This document shows, in pieces, positions 21,791 through 34,690 of a stretch of DNA of 64,000 bases. Position 1 is the stretch's first letter. Each line of letters opens with the position of its first letter. The notes below the pieces were generated by a model. The model worked only from the letters and a program-made list of their open reading frames with translations, was not told the DNA's origin and did not search any database. Origin of the DNA: Aquila chrysaetos chrysaetos (taxonomy: Eukaryota; Chordata; Aves; Accipitriformes; Accipitridae); the NCBI RefSeq assembly GCF_900496995.4, contig NC_044023.1, positions 24,250,453 to 24,314,452 on the forward strand, given 5' to 3'. A program made the translations under genes and the position numbers.

Positions 21791-24769
21791 AGTAGCAGGT
21801 TCCTGCCCTGCTGCGGGCTGCTTCTTGCCCGCGTGCCACCACAAGACTGCTCCCAACACAGCGCTGGACCAGCAGCGAAGCTGCTGCCGGGCAGTTGCAG
21901 AGGGACCCTGCAGGGATGAAAGTCAGCACGGTCCCCACTGGCTTCGGTCAGGTCCGTACCTGACGGATGGGCTCCGGGCACAGGGCTGTGCTTCACTGCA
22001 GTGCCTCTTCCCCAGGGATCAGCAGCATGGCCAGGCAGGCTGCAAGGATCGAGTGGTTCTAGAAATCCCCCTCCCGCAGCATTCCCAGCGGGCTCGTCCC
22101 AGCTTATTTCATCCCAGATCCCAAAACTGCTAAATGGCTTGAACCAGCTCTGGGACATGTGCATGCCTGTCACCTGGGCTCGCAGGAAACAGCGTGGCTG
22201 ACACAGCACTAACACTTTGATAAAAAGTACAAAAACCCAAACCAACCCCCAGGCGGGTGCCTGCTCCCCCACCACAGGCTGCCTGCGCAGACACCCTCCC
22301 ATTCACCACTGCGTGGCTCTGGTTTTGGCCATTAGCCTTTGACAGCTTCCCAATGCTAACTGACGAGTGCCAGGGCGAGGGCAAGGCTCTTAGAGGAAAT
22401 TACTCTTTTACTAGACCAACAAACAAGCGTTCCGGCAGCTCCAGGAGCACAGGTTCAAGCTCCCAGAGCAGCCCTGCTGTCGCTGCCCACAGGCAGTGCT
22501 CCAGCCTGCAGCAGAGCTCTCCAGGGCTGCTGCTGCGCTCACGGTCACACCCTGCACGGAAACTGCCGGATTTTGAGCCCTTCCCTGGAGCCCAAGCCTG
22601 CACAGGATGCACGGGAGCTTGTCCAGGCTCCCTCGGGGTGTCTCCAGGAGCTGCCCAGGAAACCTTCCCCCTTCCTGACCTTCCCGGAGCTCCCCAGTGC
22701 CGCTGGCCCCACGCAGCACCCAGCCCTGCGTGCTGCACGGGCGATGAGCACAGCTGCTTCAAGTCGTGCTTGGGGCACAGGGAGCAAAAGATGCCATAAG
22801 CAGAAAACTCAGCCTTTTTTTTTTCTTTTCAACCTTCGCTTGCTTATTTCCTTTTTCTCAGTCTCTGATAAAGGAAAATTTCCAGCTGGTTCTCAAAACC
22901 ACTAAGTTCAGGCAAAATAAACTCACCCCACAACTGCTAGCTGCTGTAAGAGTTCACTTCACTGCACCTATAAACGTTAATTTGAGCAAATAACGAGGGC
23001 ACCGAACAGCGGCTCCGTACCGCGCAGCCGGTACCTGCGGGCACAGCCTGTGCAGAAGAAGGGCCCTCTTGCAGCGGGTGCTTGGATCAGGCCCGCCGGG
23101 AAGACAATAACGCTGTCCCTGTGTGAAATTAAAATGCTTTCCTGTCAATTGCGTGGGGCTGTTGCCTGCTGTGTATCTGTGCAGCAGAGGAACGGTTTGG
23201 GTTCTGCAACTGGGAACTGTATTACTGGCAGACACCAGTGGTGGGGGTTTCCCTTCGTAGAGGCGTGAGAGTCAAATACAAGATTTCATCATTCTATCCA
23301 GACGTCAGTTTTCTCACACCAATTACCAAGTACAAAGTCCCATGAGGGGCTCAGTAAAGAGGCACTTGCTGAAAACAAGGTCACTGCTGCGCGGGCACAG
23401 CCCCGGGCACAGCGGCAAGGGGGAGCAGCCCCGCGCCCCACCGCTGGAGCTGAGCGCCACGGACCTTCTCCGTGGGCTTTGAATGGTCACGGCTGGGGTC
23501 TAGTCACGGTCACATTGAAGGATCCAGCCATAAGGTTTTCATTGCCATTCCCTTTGCCTGTAGTGGGAAGAGAGCGAAGGAACTGCCGTAGCAAAATATC
23601 CCACCTACGCTGAACGGGACGCTGGGGGCTCGGGACAAGATCCAGCTCCCAGGGCCGTTCCCCGGGCGCTGGCCCCGCAGCAGCGGGAGATGCTCGCAGC
23701 CCCTTGCAGCCCCTCGGTCCTTATTCAGGCAAAGCTGCGGCTGCCCTACAATTAAAAAACAAACACACGTGATTTTAAAGCAAAGGATCTTGTGAGAATG
23801 AAAGGGTTTTCTGAGTCACCCCCAGCTCCTTCCAGCTTTAAAAATTCAATGATGCCATAGAGTTGGAAACATTTTTTATTTTAAAAATACATGCTTTGGA
23901 ATAATCAAAAGCGCAAATGCTACATAAAGCTAAAATTAATTGCATTTCAGTTGACTGCTGCATCTGAAATAGCTGTTTTTCCAAGAGCTATCTTGAAACC
24001 CAACTTTACGGTCCCCATGATACAAGAGGTCTGGCAAAACTTCAAGTCCAGGCCACTGTTTTACAGATGGAGTTGCAGCCGCTCATGAACTCTCGTGTAT
24101 GGATGTGGCCCATAGCAGGCATTGCAAGCTAGAAAGCCAGGGCGTTTTATCTGGCTGCTTTTGCATGGGAAATTCTCTTTATCCTAGAATTTTTTTCCTA
24201 GTCCTCACCCCCTGCACTCAGTCTGCAAGAGGGCCAACTTTGGTAAATTCACTGGAAATACAGAGATGTGCGGTGCCATGCGCACACCTCCCTGGAAAAA
24301 GCATGTTAGTGCTTCAATAAAAAGCTGCTGAATGTCGTGGGCTTTAGAGAAGGCTTGGGAATATACTAAGAGCAGAGAAAATTATGAATGTTTCCCCGTG
24401 TTTCTTAAATATGCACATGAGTAAATCTCCAAGTATGATTCCCACGTAGCTATGATCTGGTATACTGATTTTCAGAAGAATACACACTGAGAGTAAATAT
24501 TGTAAAACATACCATACTTAAGTCAACAAGTCTTTGGAGACAAAACATGGAAATACAAGCAATGCACAAAATTATTTGGTCCTGAACACTTATTCAAAAT
24601 TCATTGTGTTAATGAGTTCACTGATTAAGGGTAACATAACACAGTGCTACACATCGTTTTAAGGTGCAGGTAAAATACTGTTACACTCTTAGGTAATGTC
24701 ATACCACCACTTACATCACCTGACTGCCTAAACCATGCTCTTGGCCCTGCTCTTTCTTTTCGTTAGTTA

Positions 24770-24792
24770 AAAAAAAAAAAAAAAAAAAAAAA
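24770..24792 (+). repeat. Poly(A) tract
   Basis: An uninterrupted run of more than 20 A residues is followed by an A-rich CCAAACCC stretch. It may be the tail of an old retroposon, but no body is recognisable upstream. Confidence 0.8.
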
Positions 24793-25611
24793 CCAAACCC
24801 AAAAACTAGTCCTCAGATTGATTGTAGTAAATAAACTCGTGAAAAAATACAGCTGAAACCCATTGTCATTTCAAGCATCCCCGCTCTAGCACACAACCCG
24901 GGTGCTTGTTGTCAGGGCTCTGCACAGAGCTGTTCTGATAGCTGTTGTTTTGGTTTGGAACCTGTATCATCAAAGCATTACTGGGAGGGAAAAAAAGAGC
25001 CAGAAAAGCTGACTTGCACACAGACAGACAAAGAAAGGAGGAACAACTCGGATGCTGCAGTCTCAAGCTTTAGAAAGTATTCACAGTAGAAAAAGAGAAC
25101 TTGCATGAGTTCATGCCACGTTATCAAGACCGTTTCTTCTTTTCCCTTCTTTTTGTTTATCTAGGAACACTGGACTTAAAGAACTCAGTGTTAAGATCCT
25201 TTTACATCATGTCTCTCTAAGGTTCATGGGATTCAAATAATTTCCTTCACAGAAACCCTCTACTCATTGAAAACTGCCAGGCTCTGCTCCCATGGCCTTC
25301 TGCATATACCAGTGCAGAAGTCCAAGTCATGCTCATTCAACTTTTGGAGATAAAGTCTTGAAAAAGAGCCTGACTTCCTTGGCATTAAACCGGTACCCAT
25401 TTCCATAATCATCACCATTATACTGCAGCACTGCAAGTAAAAACCCCCACCAAAGCCTCTGAAGACGCACTAGTTTTTTGCTGGGTGCCAAGAAATGCAG
25501 GATGATGCCACCTCCTGCTCCAGGACCCAAGTGCCCCCGGGATCCAGCAGCAATGCTCCATTCAGATCAATGAGTTTAAACCTATTTAAACTAGCGCAGG
25601 CTATGGATCAC

Positions 25612-25647
25612 GCTGATCCTATAATCCAGGCTGATCCTATAATCCAG
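25612..25647. repeat. Perfect 18-bp tandem duplication
   Basis: Two exact copies of GCTGATCCTATAATCCAG lie end to end at 25612-25629 and 25630-25647. No function is apparent. Confidence 0.95.
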
Positions 25648-26154
25648 AAAGTCCTATTCAGGCTGTGGCAGACCTTCACAAGGTAGACGCCCATGGTTTC
25701 TATAGGGAAACCCACACGCTCTCGTCTTCTGCCCGTCGCACACCGGCTCGGGGGGACCGGTCGCAGTACAGCTCGGGGGACAGGAGCCACGGGCACCGAG
25801 GAGCAAGGGCTGCACCGGCTCGGTCAGGCGCTGCTGTGCTCCGGAGCCCCGAGGAGCTCGGTACAGGCAGGGCACCGACAGCGCCGGGCACCACAGCCCC
25901 CGTCAAAACGGCCCGGGGGTCCCTCCCCAGCCACAGGGTGGAGGGACCACAGGGCGTTTCACCTGGGGAGCGAGGAAGGGTGGCAGGGGGTTACACGGGT
26001 TATGCCCATCGTATATAACCTCTGCAAAGGGTAGTAAACACTCTCTCCGTGCACCTCCTTGCAGGAACTGCACCTGCCTGGCTGCGGGTTTTGTACATGG
26101 CTCCATAATGACATTGTTCATGCTAAAATGTTTCTCGCTTCATCCCATTATGGC

Positions 26155-26200
26155 CTCAAAGCCCATAAAGATCAATGGAGCCTGCACAGACCCTGGGAAT
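26155..26200. repeat. Possible ancient amniote repeat fragment
   Basis: The text CTCAAAGCCCATAAAG followed by ATCAATGGAGCCT resembles a widespread old amniote repeat with the wording 'AAAGCCCATTGAAGTCAATGG'. It is recognised by memory of that pattern only and is short. Confidence 0.25.
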
Positions 26201-28129
26201 AACAAGCTGGCCTAATACAGGGTGGTGGAAATAGATACACGTGTTTTTTAACAAAGACTTCAGTTTCAAGCTGTTGGGAGATTATATAATAAATTTACAA
26301 CATTTTGTTTGTTTGTTTGTTTTACAGTACTTCTGCGTAACTTCATGCTATTTATTTCAGTTGCCCTGAATGCTCACTCGTCAACAAGGAGAAATAAAAA
26401 GCAAAAGAAATAGTGAGATCCGGTACCCTGCCTCCATCCCCCCGAGGCTGCTCCAGCTCCGGAGGGCACAGTCGTACCTGCGGGCACAGGGCTGCTGCCC
26501 ACAGCTATGGTGGTCTCTGACCCAGCCAAGGCGCTGATGAACAGCAATCGGAAAAATGCATGTGCAGCAATAACGAGGTTTACGGCACCTGCAAACCCAA
26601 GGTACCAAGTTATTGAGCATCACCTCCTGGCACCTCAGATATTAACTAATTATTTCCATACACATAGGTACAAATCATTCATTTAATGCCAAGTACCTGA
26701 TGCGCAAGCACTGGCTCCGTTCTGCAGGCTTCAATTCGTGCACACAAAGAGGTACAGAAGAATGCTTTTGTCCATTAAAATGAGGTGCATTTCTATTGAG
26801 CATAACATCTCACCTTGTTATGGTAAAGATAGAGGAGCCAGAACAAACCCAAAATATATATGTCTGCCTATATTAATACCTATTCATATGTAAATTATAC
26901 AATTAATATACTTATATAAGTAAAGGAAAGTGAATCAGCTTTACTGCTCATCACTACTTCAACAAAATCTATGCTGAGTGATACAAAAGGGACTGCAGTC
27001 CCTCTAAGAATAATTAAGTATATACGTGTGCGAGTATGTAAGTAGGCATGTGTCTAGAAATGTCCATACAGGTGTGCGTGTGAGTGTGTGTTTATATACC
27101 CCCCCCCCGACTCATATGCCATTTATCTCCCCCCCCGAATACCTGCCATGCAACCACCAGCCCAGGCTCCAGGAATGCATCTCTGGGGCCAAATGATTAA
27201 CCAGGGCAGTGAGCTTTTGCTCCAAAAATGAAGACCAGCTACATTTATACAAACTTTTCTGCCTCTCTAATTATTCCCCATTTGCAGTAATGTGTTTACC
27301 TTCTCCTTCCCAAAGTTAGTAATTTGTCCTTTATTTAGTTTCAGGTTGTTGATTTTGAGCCAACTGACCAATTTGTTAGGATCATTTTGAATTCAGGTCT
27401 TCTCCTTCAGAGCACTCGCAGCAACTCCTCCACTGCCAGGGTGTGAAAAACCCCCAATTATTTACTTTCTTCTGAACAGAAAATGACTGGTGTTAGGCTT
27501 ACCCAATAGGCAATGGTGAGGATTTAGCTTAAATTCCTTCACCTGGGTAAGGCATTCAAATTCCAAAATATCTGTTCTATCAAAACGGACTCTCCTTAAA
27601 CAAAAGGATCACTACTGACTCCTGCCAGAAAACACACCGCCCTTGGAGAAGTGGCCTAGAGGCACCACAGACCCTGCCCGTCCCTTGCCCACCTCCAGCC
27701 TCTGCGGGTCCATGGCAGGGGCACGCAGCCCACCAGCCGCGTCCTCAGCGATGGAGACTTCACAAATTCAGAGCAGAACCTGGCCGGAATGCAGCCAGCA
27801 TCCAGCCCAGACTGCCCTGCCCATCGGCATGAAGGTCAGCGTCCCACAAGGCTCAGGTACGCTCCGTTATTGCAGACGGCTTTTAAGGAATAAAGTAACA
27901 CCTGTTTTATATAAGCAGAAAAGCTCCCTGACTGCTTGTTCTCGGCTGTCCGTTTTACGACAGTGTTACGAAACCACCTTCAAGAAGAGCACGCAGCGGC
28001 TGTGCGTGCTCCTGGCCACCGCCGCCCAGGCGGAGCTGGGAAGCCTGCCGCTTACGCGCCAACACGTGCGCGCACCCACGCACGGCCCCGCTCGGCGCAG
28101 GTGCTCCAGGCGTCCCGAATACGGCCGCT

Positions 28130-28191
28130 GGATGCAGGACGCAGGACGCAGGACGCAGGATGGAGGACACGGGATGCTGGACGCAGGACAC
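28130..28191. repeat. Short minisatellite of GCAGGAC units
   Basis: Four consecutive 7-bp units (28134-28161, the last with one change) are followed by diverged units up to about 28191. It is a GC-rich local tandem array. Confidence 0.85.
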
Positions 28192-29639
28192 TTTTTGGCC
28201 GGCCAGTGGAAGCGGCTCTGCAGCTGCTTCACACGCCTGCGCCCAGCACCAGACGGGGTTCGGCAGCTCCGGGGAAACCTTGCAAAGCCGGGGTCAGTAC
28301 CTGCAAGACACAGCAAGATACAGCTCAGACCTCCTGGGAACCATCACAGAACTGTGGGCTACCTCTACTCGGTCTTTATTACTCCAGGCAGGTACTATTC
28401 AATGCTTCTGCTATGCCTAAACTAATCAGGACAGAATAATTTATTATGAAACTTCTTCTCAGCTGAAACCTTGCATGAAGAAATGTCTAAACCACTTATG
28501 CAAAAACACCAAAAAACCCACCCAAAAACCACAGCATGCACTGAACAGACAGATTTAAAGGCATTTTTCAGTATTATTGCATTGAATTTTCAAGAAGACA
28601 TGCATTTCCCCCCCCCAGTCATTGCACGCTTCACGCTCTGTGTGTTCGTGCAGTTTTACACTCCATTTTCTCATCTCACACATTGGTTACCTTGCTAGTT
28701 CTCGGTCTCTGCCCTCATCAGCAGGGTTGATCCCTGCTTCACAAGGCTGTATGCACAGTGCTGTTCCTATTAAAATATCAGTACCTGCATGCACTTTTGC
28801 ATTCAAACAATTGCACTGAATATGGCAATATGGAAACATCACACTGAAATGCCTACCATCATGGACTACTTTCACCCAGGCATCTTCGTAACGTCAGAAG
28901 TTAAATAGCTGCTTTATAAAAAGAAAGGCATCGACCGGAAAATTCCCTAATATCAAAATTAATACTTCTGCTGATTAAACATTTCAATTTAAAATGTGTG
29001 TTGACACTGGGCAAGAGTTACACGCTGGAGCACAGTGCCCCAAACCTGTGTCAGGTGGGACTCTCCTCATATGGATTCCCACAGAGCCATGACGGCTTGT
29101 ATGAACAAAGGGGTCCAGTCATAATGGTCCTTCCAACAGGTCAAGCTATGTAATCATAATTTTTTCACTCTGTTTTATGTGTTGGGTTTTTTTTAAAACC
29201 TCAAATTAAATTTTCTCATGTATGACCATTGCTTTAGAAGTCAACACAATGAAGTACAAGATAGCAGTAATTTTTCTAAAACGCCTTAATGTTACATGTA
29301 CAGCAATTTTCGCTTATGCAAACCAAGTCCAAATGAAGTAAATTTTCTTTTATACTGATTATTCCTTATGCATCTAGACATATTCGGCTGGCTTTTAAAT
29401 CACACCCTTTCCATCAGGGTCAGCGATGGGGTTGTCCTCAGGTGAATCCAGCCCATCACTGGTAAAAGGAGAGAGCAGCCAAAGATGTCTTAATAGGCAC
29501 GAATGAAAACCAAACAAACAAACTTAGCAATTAACGAGCAAACCAAGCTGTGATTTGTCGTCCATTATCAAGGTAAAGGGAAATCAGCCAGCTCGTTAAT
29601 TGTCACTAAGTGCGAACAGGAGCCCAGCATGTTGCGGTC

Positions 29640-30240
29640 CCCTGCCAAAGGCTTTCCAGAGCACAGGGAATGAGGAATGGCCGATCCACCGCGAAACACG
29701 GAAACCGGGAGCTTGGCCGGCAGTGGCAGACCCTGGGGGAGAGCCATGCGCGGATTTGCCGCGCAGACCCAAGCCACAGAAACCCCAGCTCACGGGGGCG
29801 GCAGGGCCTTCAAGACCCAGTCGAAGCCCCGGTCTGATTCTCCTGAACTGTAAAAGCTGTTGCAAGCGGTGGGGACGTAGCATCCTCGAACACACAACTG
29901 TGCAACACGTCGTCCTCGCCGCCTTTTCTCAGGCGTCTGCAGGTGCAGCTGCAGCCACCGGCGCAGGCGCAGCGCGGCGCGGCTGCGGCACAGCACCGGC
30001 ACGGGCTCGAGCCCAGCACGCGCCCTGGCTGGTGCAGCCCGGCGAGTAGGAGCCCGTCTCCGGCTGGCGGCAAGGGCCGCTCACAGGATCCCGTTGGGAG
30101 AGCAGAGCCAGCGCACAGAGAGCATCCCCAGAGAGAGGCTCGCTTTTCTGGGAAACGAGCAAAATATGTTCTCTTGTGCCCCGCGTGACGATGGTCGTTA
30201 ACCCAAGCAGGCGCTGGGCTTGGGCTGGGAGCTGCAACCA
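29640..30240. other. GC/CpG-rich patch in intergenic DNA
   Basis: GC and CpG density rise sharply here compared with the flanks, most strongly at about 29.88-30.06 kb. No coding gene is recognised in either direction. It could be an orphan CpG island that promotes a non-coding transcript, or plain GC-rich sequence. Confidence 0.35.
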
Positions 30241-32224
30241 CAGCAACCCAACCGCCTGGCTATAAAAAGAGACATGATTCAGATGTCAACCTAAAAAAAA
30301 AGGTTCTTTCTGTACCACAGTCAGACACAACTCGCTCACTGAGCTCACAACGTTACCAGAGTATTTCCAGACCCCCCCGGTGATGAGATGAGATGGGGCT
30401 GGCGTGCCAGCCTGGCGTGCCGGATGACAGATCCTGCCCCGTAAGCAGCCAAAACCCAGCCTGGCTCTGTGCTCCCTGGGGACACCAGCAGCCTCTGGCC
30501 CGGGGCAGTCGCGTTCCACACCTGGAGATTCTGGCGTGCCCGCGTCTGCCCGTGCCTGGGTGGATCGACTGGGATCACAGTCTGGTTTAGGGAGGCCAGG
30601 TCCAGTGTACTTATTGCCACCGATCGCCTCGAAGCGCCTCTGCCTCTGCTGCCCAGGAAAGGTGTACCTGTGACCCGTCTGCCCCACAGCCGATGAAGAA
30701 TCAAAAAAGATTTTTGTTGCTATCGTTTTTAAGGGAAAATTGCTGACTAACAAAGACGCTTCACTGAAATTTCATCAAGCCACTTCATATGCGTGAAAGT
30801 AACTGCCTGACATGTACAGCCAAAGGGGAGTCAGCCAGAATAACAAGGTGAACCAGGAACAAAACCACCATGTGTGTTTAAATCCCAAGTGCAGATCCTC
30901 AACACTGCCCAGCTACTGCTTTTTTCCCGTTACAGTGCTGGGGGAACCAAAGGTTCTGCCCAAAAGTCTTCCTACGTGCACAGCTTAACCCACGGCATTG
31001 CTTCATCTTCTAACTGCGAATCAAATATTCCAAAGCAAGCGAGGGCAAAGCGAGAAACTAGATGCCAGTTTTAAAAGGTTAGACTAAACGTGATTAGAAA
31101 TGTTTTGAATTTCAGGGCAGAGTGCGTAATTAGCGTTAATGTTACATCTCAAACATGAACTAACCGCAGGTGCAGCGCTGGGGCAGCTCCACATCCAGCC
31201 CCGCTCTGCTGGGGAGGGGGGACAGGCTGCGGGCAGCTTCGCCCCGCCGTGAGCAGGTGAGGATGAGCTTCATCCCTCAGAGACATGCTGAATTGTAAAG
31301 TGCTCTGCGGGAATGTCCCCTTCTGCTGCCAGCATCAAAAACTTCCCTTTGGGCTTAATTTGCCTCCTATGCAAGATACGGCTTTAAGCGTAAAGCCTCT
31401 TCCCCGGGACTGACGTGCTGCCTGCCTGGCAAACGGACACAGCCATGCAATTGAGCCCCGCGGTCGGATCTGGTCTCCCCTACCCAAACCGGTGCTTTTC
31501 CCATTGCATCTGCCATCCCCTCACCTTCCCCCGGAGCAGCGTTAATGGTGCCCATACCCCACGCTTGCTGCTCTGGGGATCGTACTGGGCGTTTCTTTGC
31601 AGCCTTTGCTCTGTGCCATCCCCTGCGTTCCCACCGCTCCCACACCAGCTTTCCTGCAGTTTTGACCAATGCAGAATGGCACACATTGATTCAAAATACT
31701 TTTCTTTATAAGAGTTTGTTTTGTTTGCTGAATTTTGATTTAATGCAAGCTATGTTGTATTTAATGTTACAATTTATCCAACTGGTTTCTTCATTAGCAT
31801 TTTAATGTAATCCTATTGCTTTCAGCTATTTCAGCTGAGTAAGAAGGGAGAAAGGAGCCATACCCACAAACAGACATACATTTGCCTCTTTGCAGTTCCT
31901 CTTCTCTTTGGTACATGCTGCTAGATCCCCTTCCCTGCAGGTAAACTGTTTCTGCTTCATTTGCAAATCATTTTGGTTTTTCCCAGGAAACAAATGAATG
32001 TTTTGGATTTTTAGCCTTCTGTCTGATGATTCCGTTAAAGAGGAACCTGCATTTAACCCAGGCTTTTGCCAAGAGCCAATCATAAGGAACAGGACAAATA
32101 TTCACTGGTTTAACACTTAACTAAAGCATTTCAGACCTTCGTTGAAAGGCCCACTATAATATAATACTGGTGAATAAATATGCTTTCGCCACAGAAAATA
32201 TTGCCCTTTTGTGTTAAAAAATGT

Positions 32225-32282
32225 GAATCATAGAATTGTTTAGGTTAGAAAAGACCTTTAAGATCATCGAGTCCAACCGTCC
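32225..32282 (-). mobile_element. CR1 LINE 3'-end fragment (minus orientation)
   Basis: The stretch GAATCATAGAATTG followed by TTTAGGTTAGAAAAGACC and AAGATCATCGAGTCCAAC closely matches the reverse complement of the avian/reptilian CR1 3' terminus as I know it. The element is therefore on the minus strand and is cut off after about 58 bases, the severe 5' truncation typical of CR1. Divergence from the consensus shows it is old. This is the clearest single clue that the DNA is from a bird or other sauropsid. Confidence 0.85.
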
Positions 32283-34079
32283 AAAATGTAAAAAATTCAA
32301 CCAGACATTAGAGCTGGAAAGTCAGTGGAAAAAAAAAAAAAAAGTTAACATTAGTTAAAGAAAGCAAATACTTTCTGTAAAAGCTTTCAGTAACTGGGAA
32401 AACAAATTTTGCCCTGTGGTAAAAGTTGAGATGGAAAATTTTCAAATCACCTGATCCTATACCAATTTTCAGAAAATTAAACCATTTTTCATCTTGTTCA
32501 GACTCTAAAGTACCTACAAAACACAGGTGCTATTCTACTGTTTCTGACACAGAACATCAAAACAAAGACAGGAGGAATTTGACCATCAGTGCAGTTCTCT
32601 TTCAAAATTAGACCTTTTAGGAAAACGGTGGGAACTGCAGCACATCCACCCAACTGCAGGCATATGGTCTGCTCTAGAAAAGAGCGAGACGTGGTGAAAG
32701 AGAAGCAAATTCCTTCTTATTATTTCCTCCAAAACTCTAGCGTTCCTGGGGGCCAAGAGCAATATTAGAATAAGCCCATTGCTCTTTTCAGCATGTAAAG
32801 CAGATGCAAATGCAACATTTGCATTTTCCCTAAGTCAGCTGGTGCTGGAGCATTTCGCTTTCCCAGGATGTCTGGCCCCTGGTCGCTCACAGGGGCATGG
32901 AAAAGGCTTTAGGTAACAGCTATGGGTGTCACAGTCTGTGGCAATTCCTTTTGTTTCCAAAGACGTTCCTGCCTGACAAAAACAATCTGATTGATAGAAA
33001 CTCCCCGTCATCTGCAAAGCCAAGCCAAACCAGATAACCCCCGCCTTCCAAAACCCTGCTTAAACCCCCCGGCTGTTGCCTTTCAGAGAGGGACGTGCAG
33101 CAGGATCAAGCGGGGAGCCCGTGCCCCGTCAGAGGCGACCTCCGTTATTGCTGCTCCCCCATTCCCAGAGATTGCTGCCTTTTCACATGGCTCCCGGTGA
33201 CGGTCTGGAGGGGGTACATTTTTACTGTGTCTGTGACTATTTTGTTTCAAGTTTTGCCCTCCTGCCCTGGCCTGAGGGACTGCTCCGTGACTAGATTAAT
33301 TTCCTCCTAAATGGGTTTTCTGCCTAAAGCAGCCTTCCCCAATGCTTTCTGCTTGGGACTCCCCCGCGCATAGCCCAGCACCGCCCCCGGCCCCAGCTGC
33401 CAGCAGCAATATAGGCTCCCCGGGAGCGTCTACCCAGCTTGAGATTCCCCCGTCACCCCAGCGAGCCGCAGCAGCCAGGGCTCTGGCTCGGGATCCGCTG
33501 AGCTGGAGATGTCTGAAGAGGGTCTGGATCTGCAGCGGGGTGTGGTGAGGGTCCCCAGGACCCTGCACCCCCCTGGGCTAACAAGCCCAGCACAAGGCAT
33601 TAGCTGCGGGTGATTACAAAGCATGACTGACACCGTTCAAAATCAACCCAATGAAAAAGTGAAAAGAGAATGCAGTAACCCACTTCATGATTACTCGCCT
33701 CAAAAACGCAACCGTGGTTTTTTCCACCTTTACCACCCTCATTCAGGCTGAGGGCTGGGACACAGCTCGGCTCTGCTGAAGCGAAGGTGATGCTCAGCAA
33801 GCACTGCTCAGGCAGGAGGAAGCGTATCAACGTCTTGCTGTGCATCACTGCTTTTAAGGACTGCCTTTGCTCCTCTTTGCTGTGACTTTTGTCCCCAGCC
33901 CGGTTGTTCACAAGTCCCTGACTGCTCCCCAATTGCCCCTTGACTCGGTGACGGAGGAGCGGAGCTGCCCAAGGGAGCGAGGGGACAGGACAGCGCGGTG
34001 AGGACACTGCGTTTCCTTCGCCGTTGTTGTTTTTTCCCTTACGTTATCCAATTTATGTGAATTTAGGGCTGGTGAGAGA

Positions 34080-34690
34080 TGTGCAGCAAACAGCCCCGGA
34101 GGAGTCGTTTATGGCACCCAGGGGACCGGCAGACACCCGCGGCAAAGGCCGTACCCGGCAGCGCTCGCCCCTGGCCGGAGCTGGCCCCGGCGCCGCGTCC
34201 GGCAGCGTGCAGGCAGGGCTGCCACAGACCCCGCCGGTGCCCGCGGGTCCTGCCCGGGCACCCCGCTCCACTGGAACGGGAACGAGAGGCACCGGGCCAT
34301 CAAATCCACGTTTTTCCTAAGCCTCCGCATTGTCAGGGATGTCTGCTCCGCGCAGCCTCCACCCGCGCCTCCGCAGCCGCTTCACACGTCCAAACACCCC
34401 GCTCGGGTTCGTCACACGGACAGGCAAAATCGCCCGCCTTTGGCACCGACTGGCAACTCCTTACCGAAGGGACAAAACCCGCCCTGCCCCAGGCCCCACG
34501 ACAACGTTCCACTTCCCTCCGCTCGCCCTGCTCATCGTCGCACAGAGCAGGGGACCAGGGCTCTGCAGCGTGGCTGTCCCTGCCCCACGAGCCGCACAGC
34601 CCCAGCCGGACCGACCCCGCGGGGACTCACAAAGCTTCTCACCCCCCGCAACGCCGCGGGAGGAGGTCATGCACCGATTGCCTGCCGAAG
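34080..34690. other. CpG-rich patch in intergenic DNA
   Basis: This is a dense CpG stretch of roughly 600 bases with no identifiable gene. Open frames run in several frames on both strands, as expected of GC-rich DNA. An unannotated promoter is possible but unproven. Confidence 0.4.

Larger units (their letters stand above)
19481..32224. other. OXTR-RAD18 intergenic region, left part
   Basis: No exon of a recognisable protein is visible in this stretch on either strand. It contains the 54-bp tandem duplication at 21.7 kb, an A-run at 24.77 kb, an 18-bp duplication at 25.61 kb, CpG-rich patches near 25.73-25.93 and 29.64-30.24 kb, a 7-bp minisatellite at 28.13 kb and AT-rich sequence near 26.85-26.93 kb. 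It lies upstream of OXTR and so may hold its distal regulatory elements, but nothing in the sequence identifies one. Confidence 0.55.
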
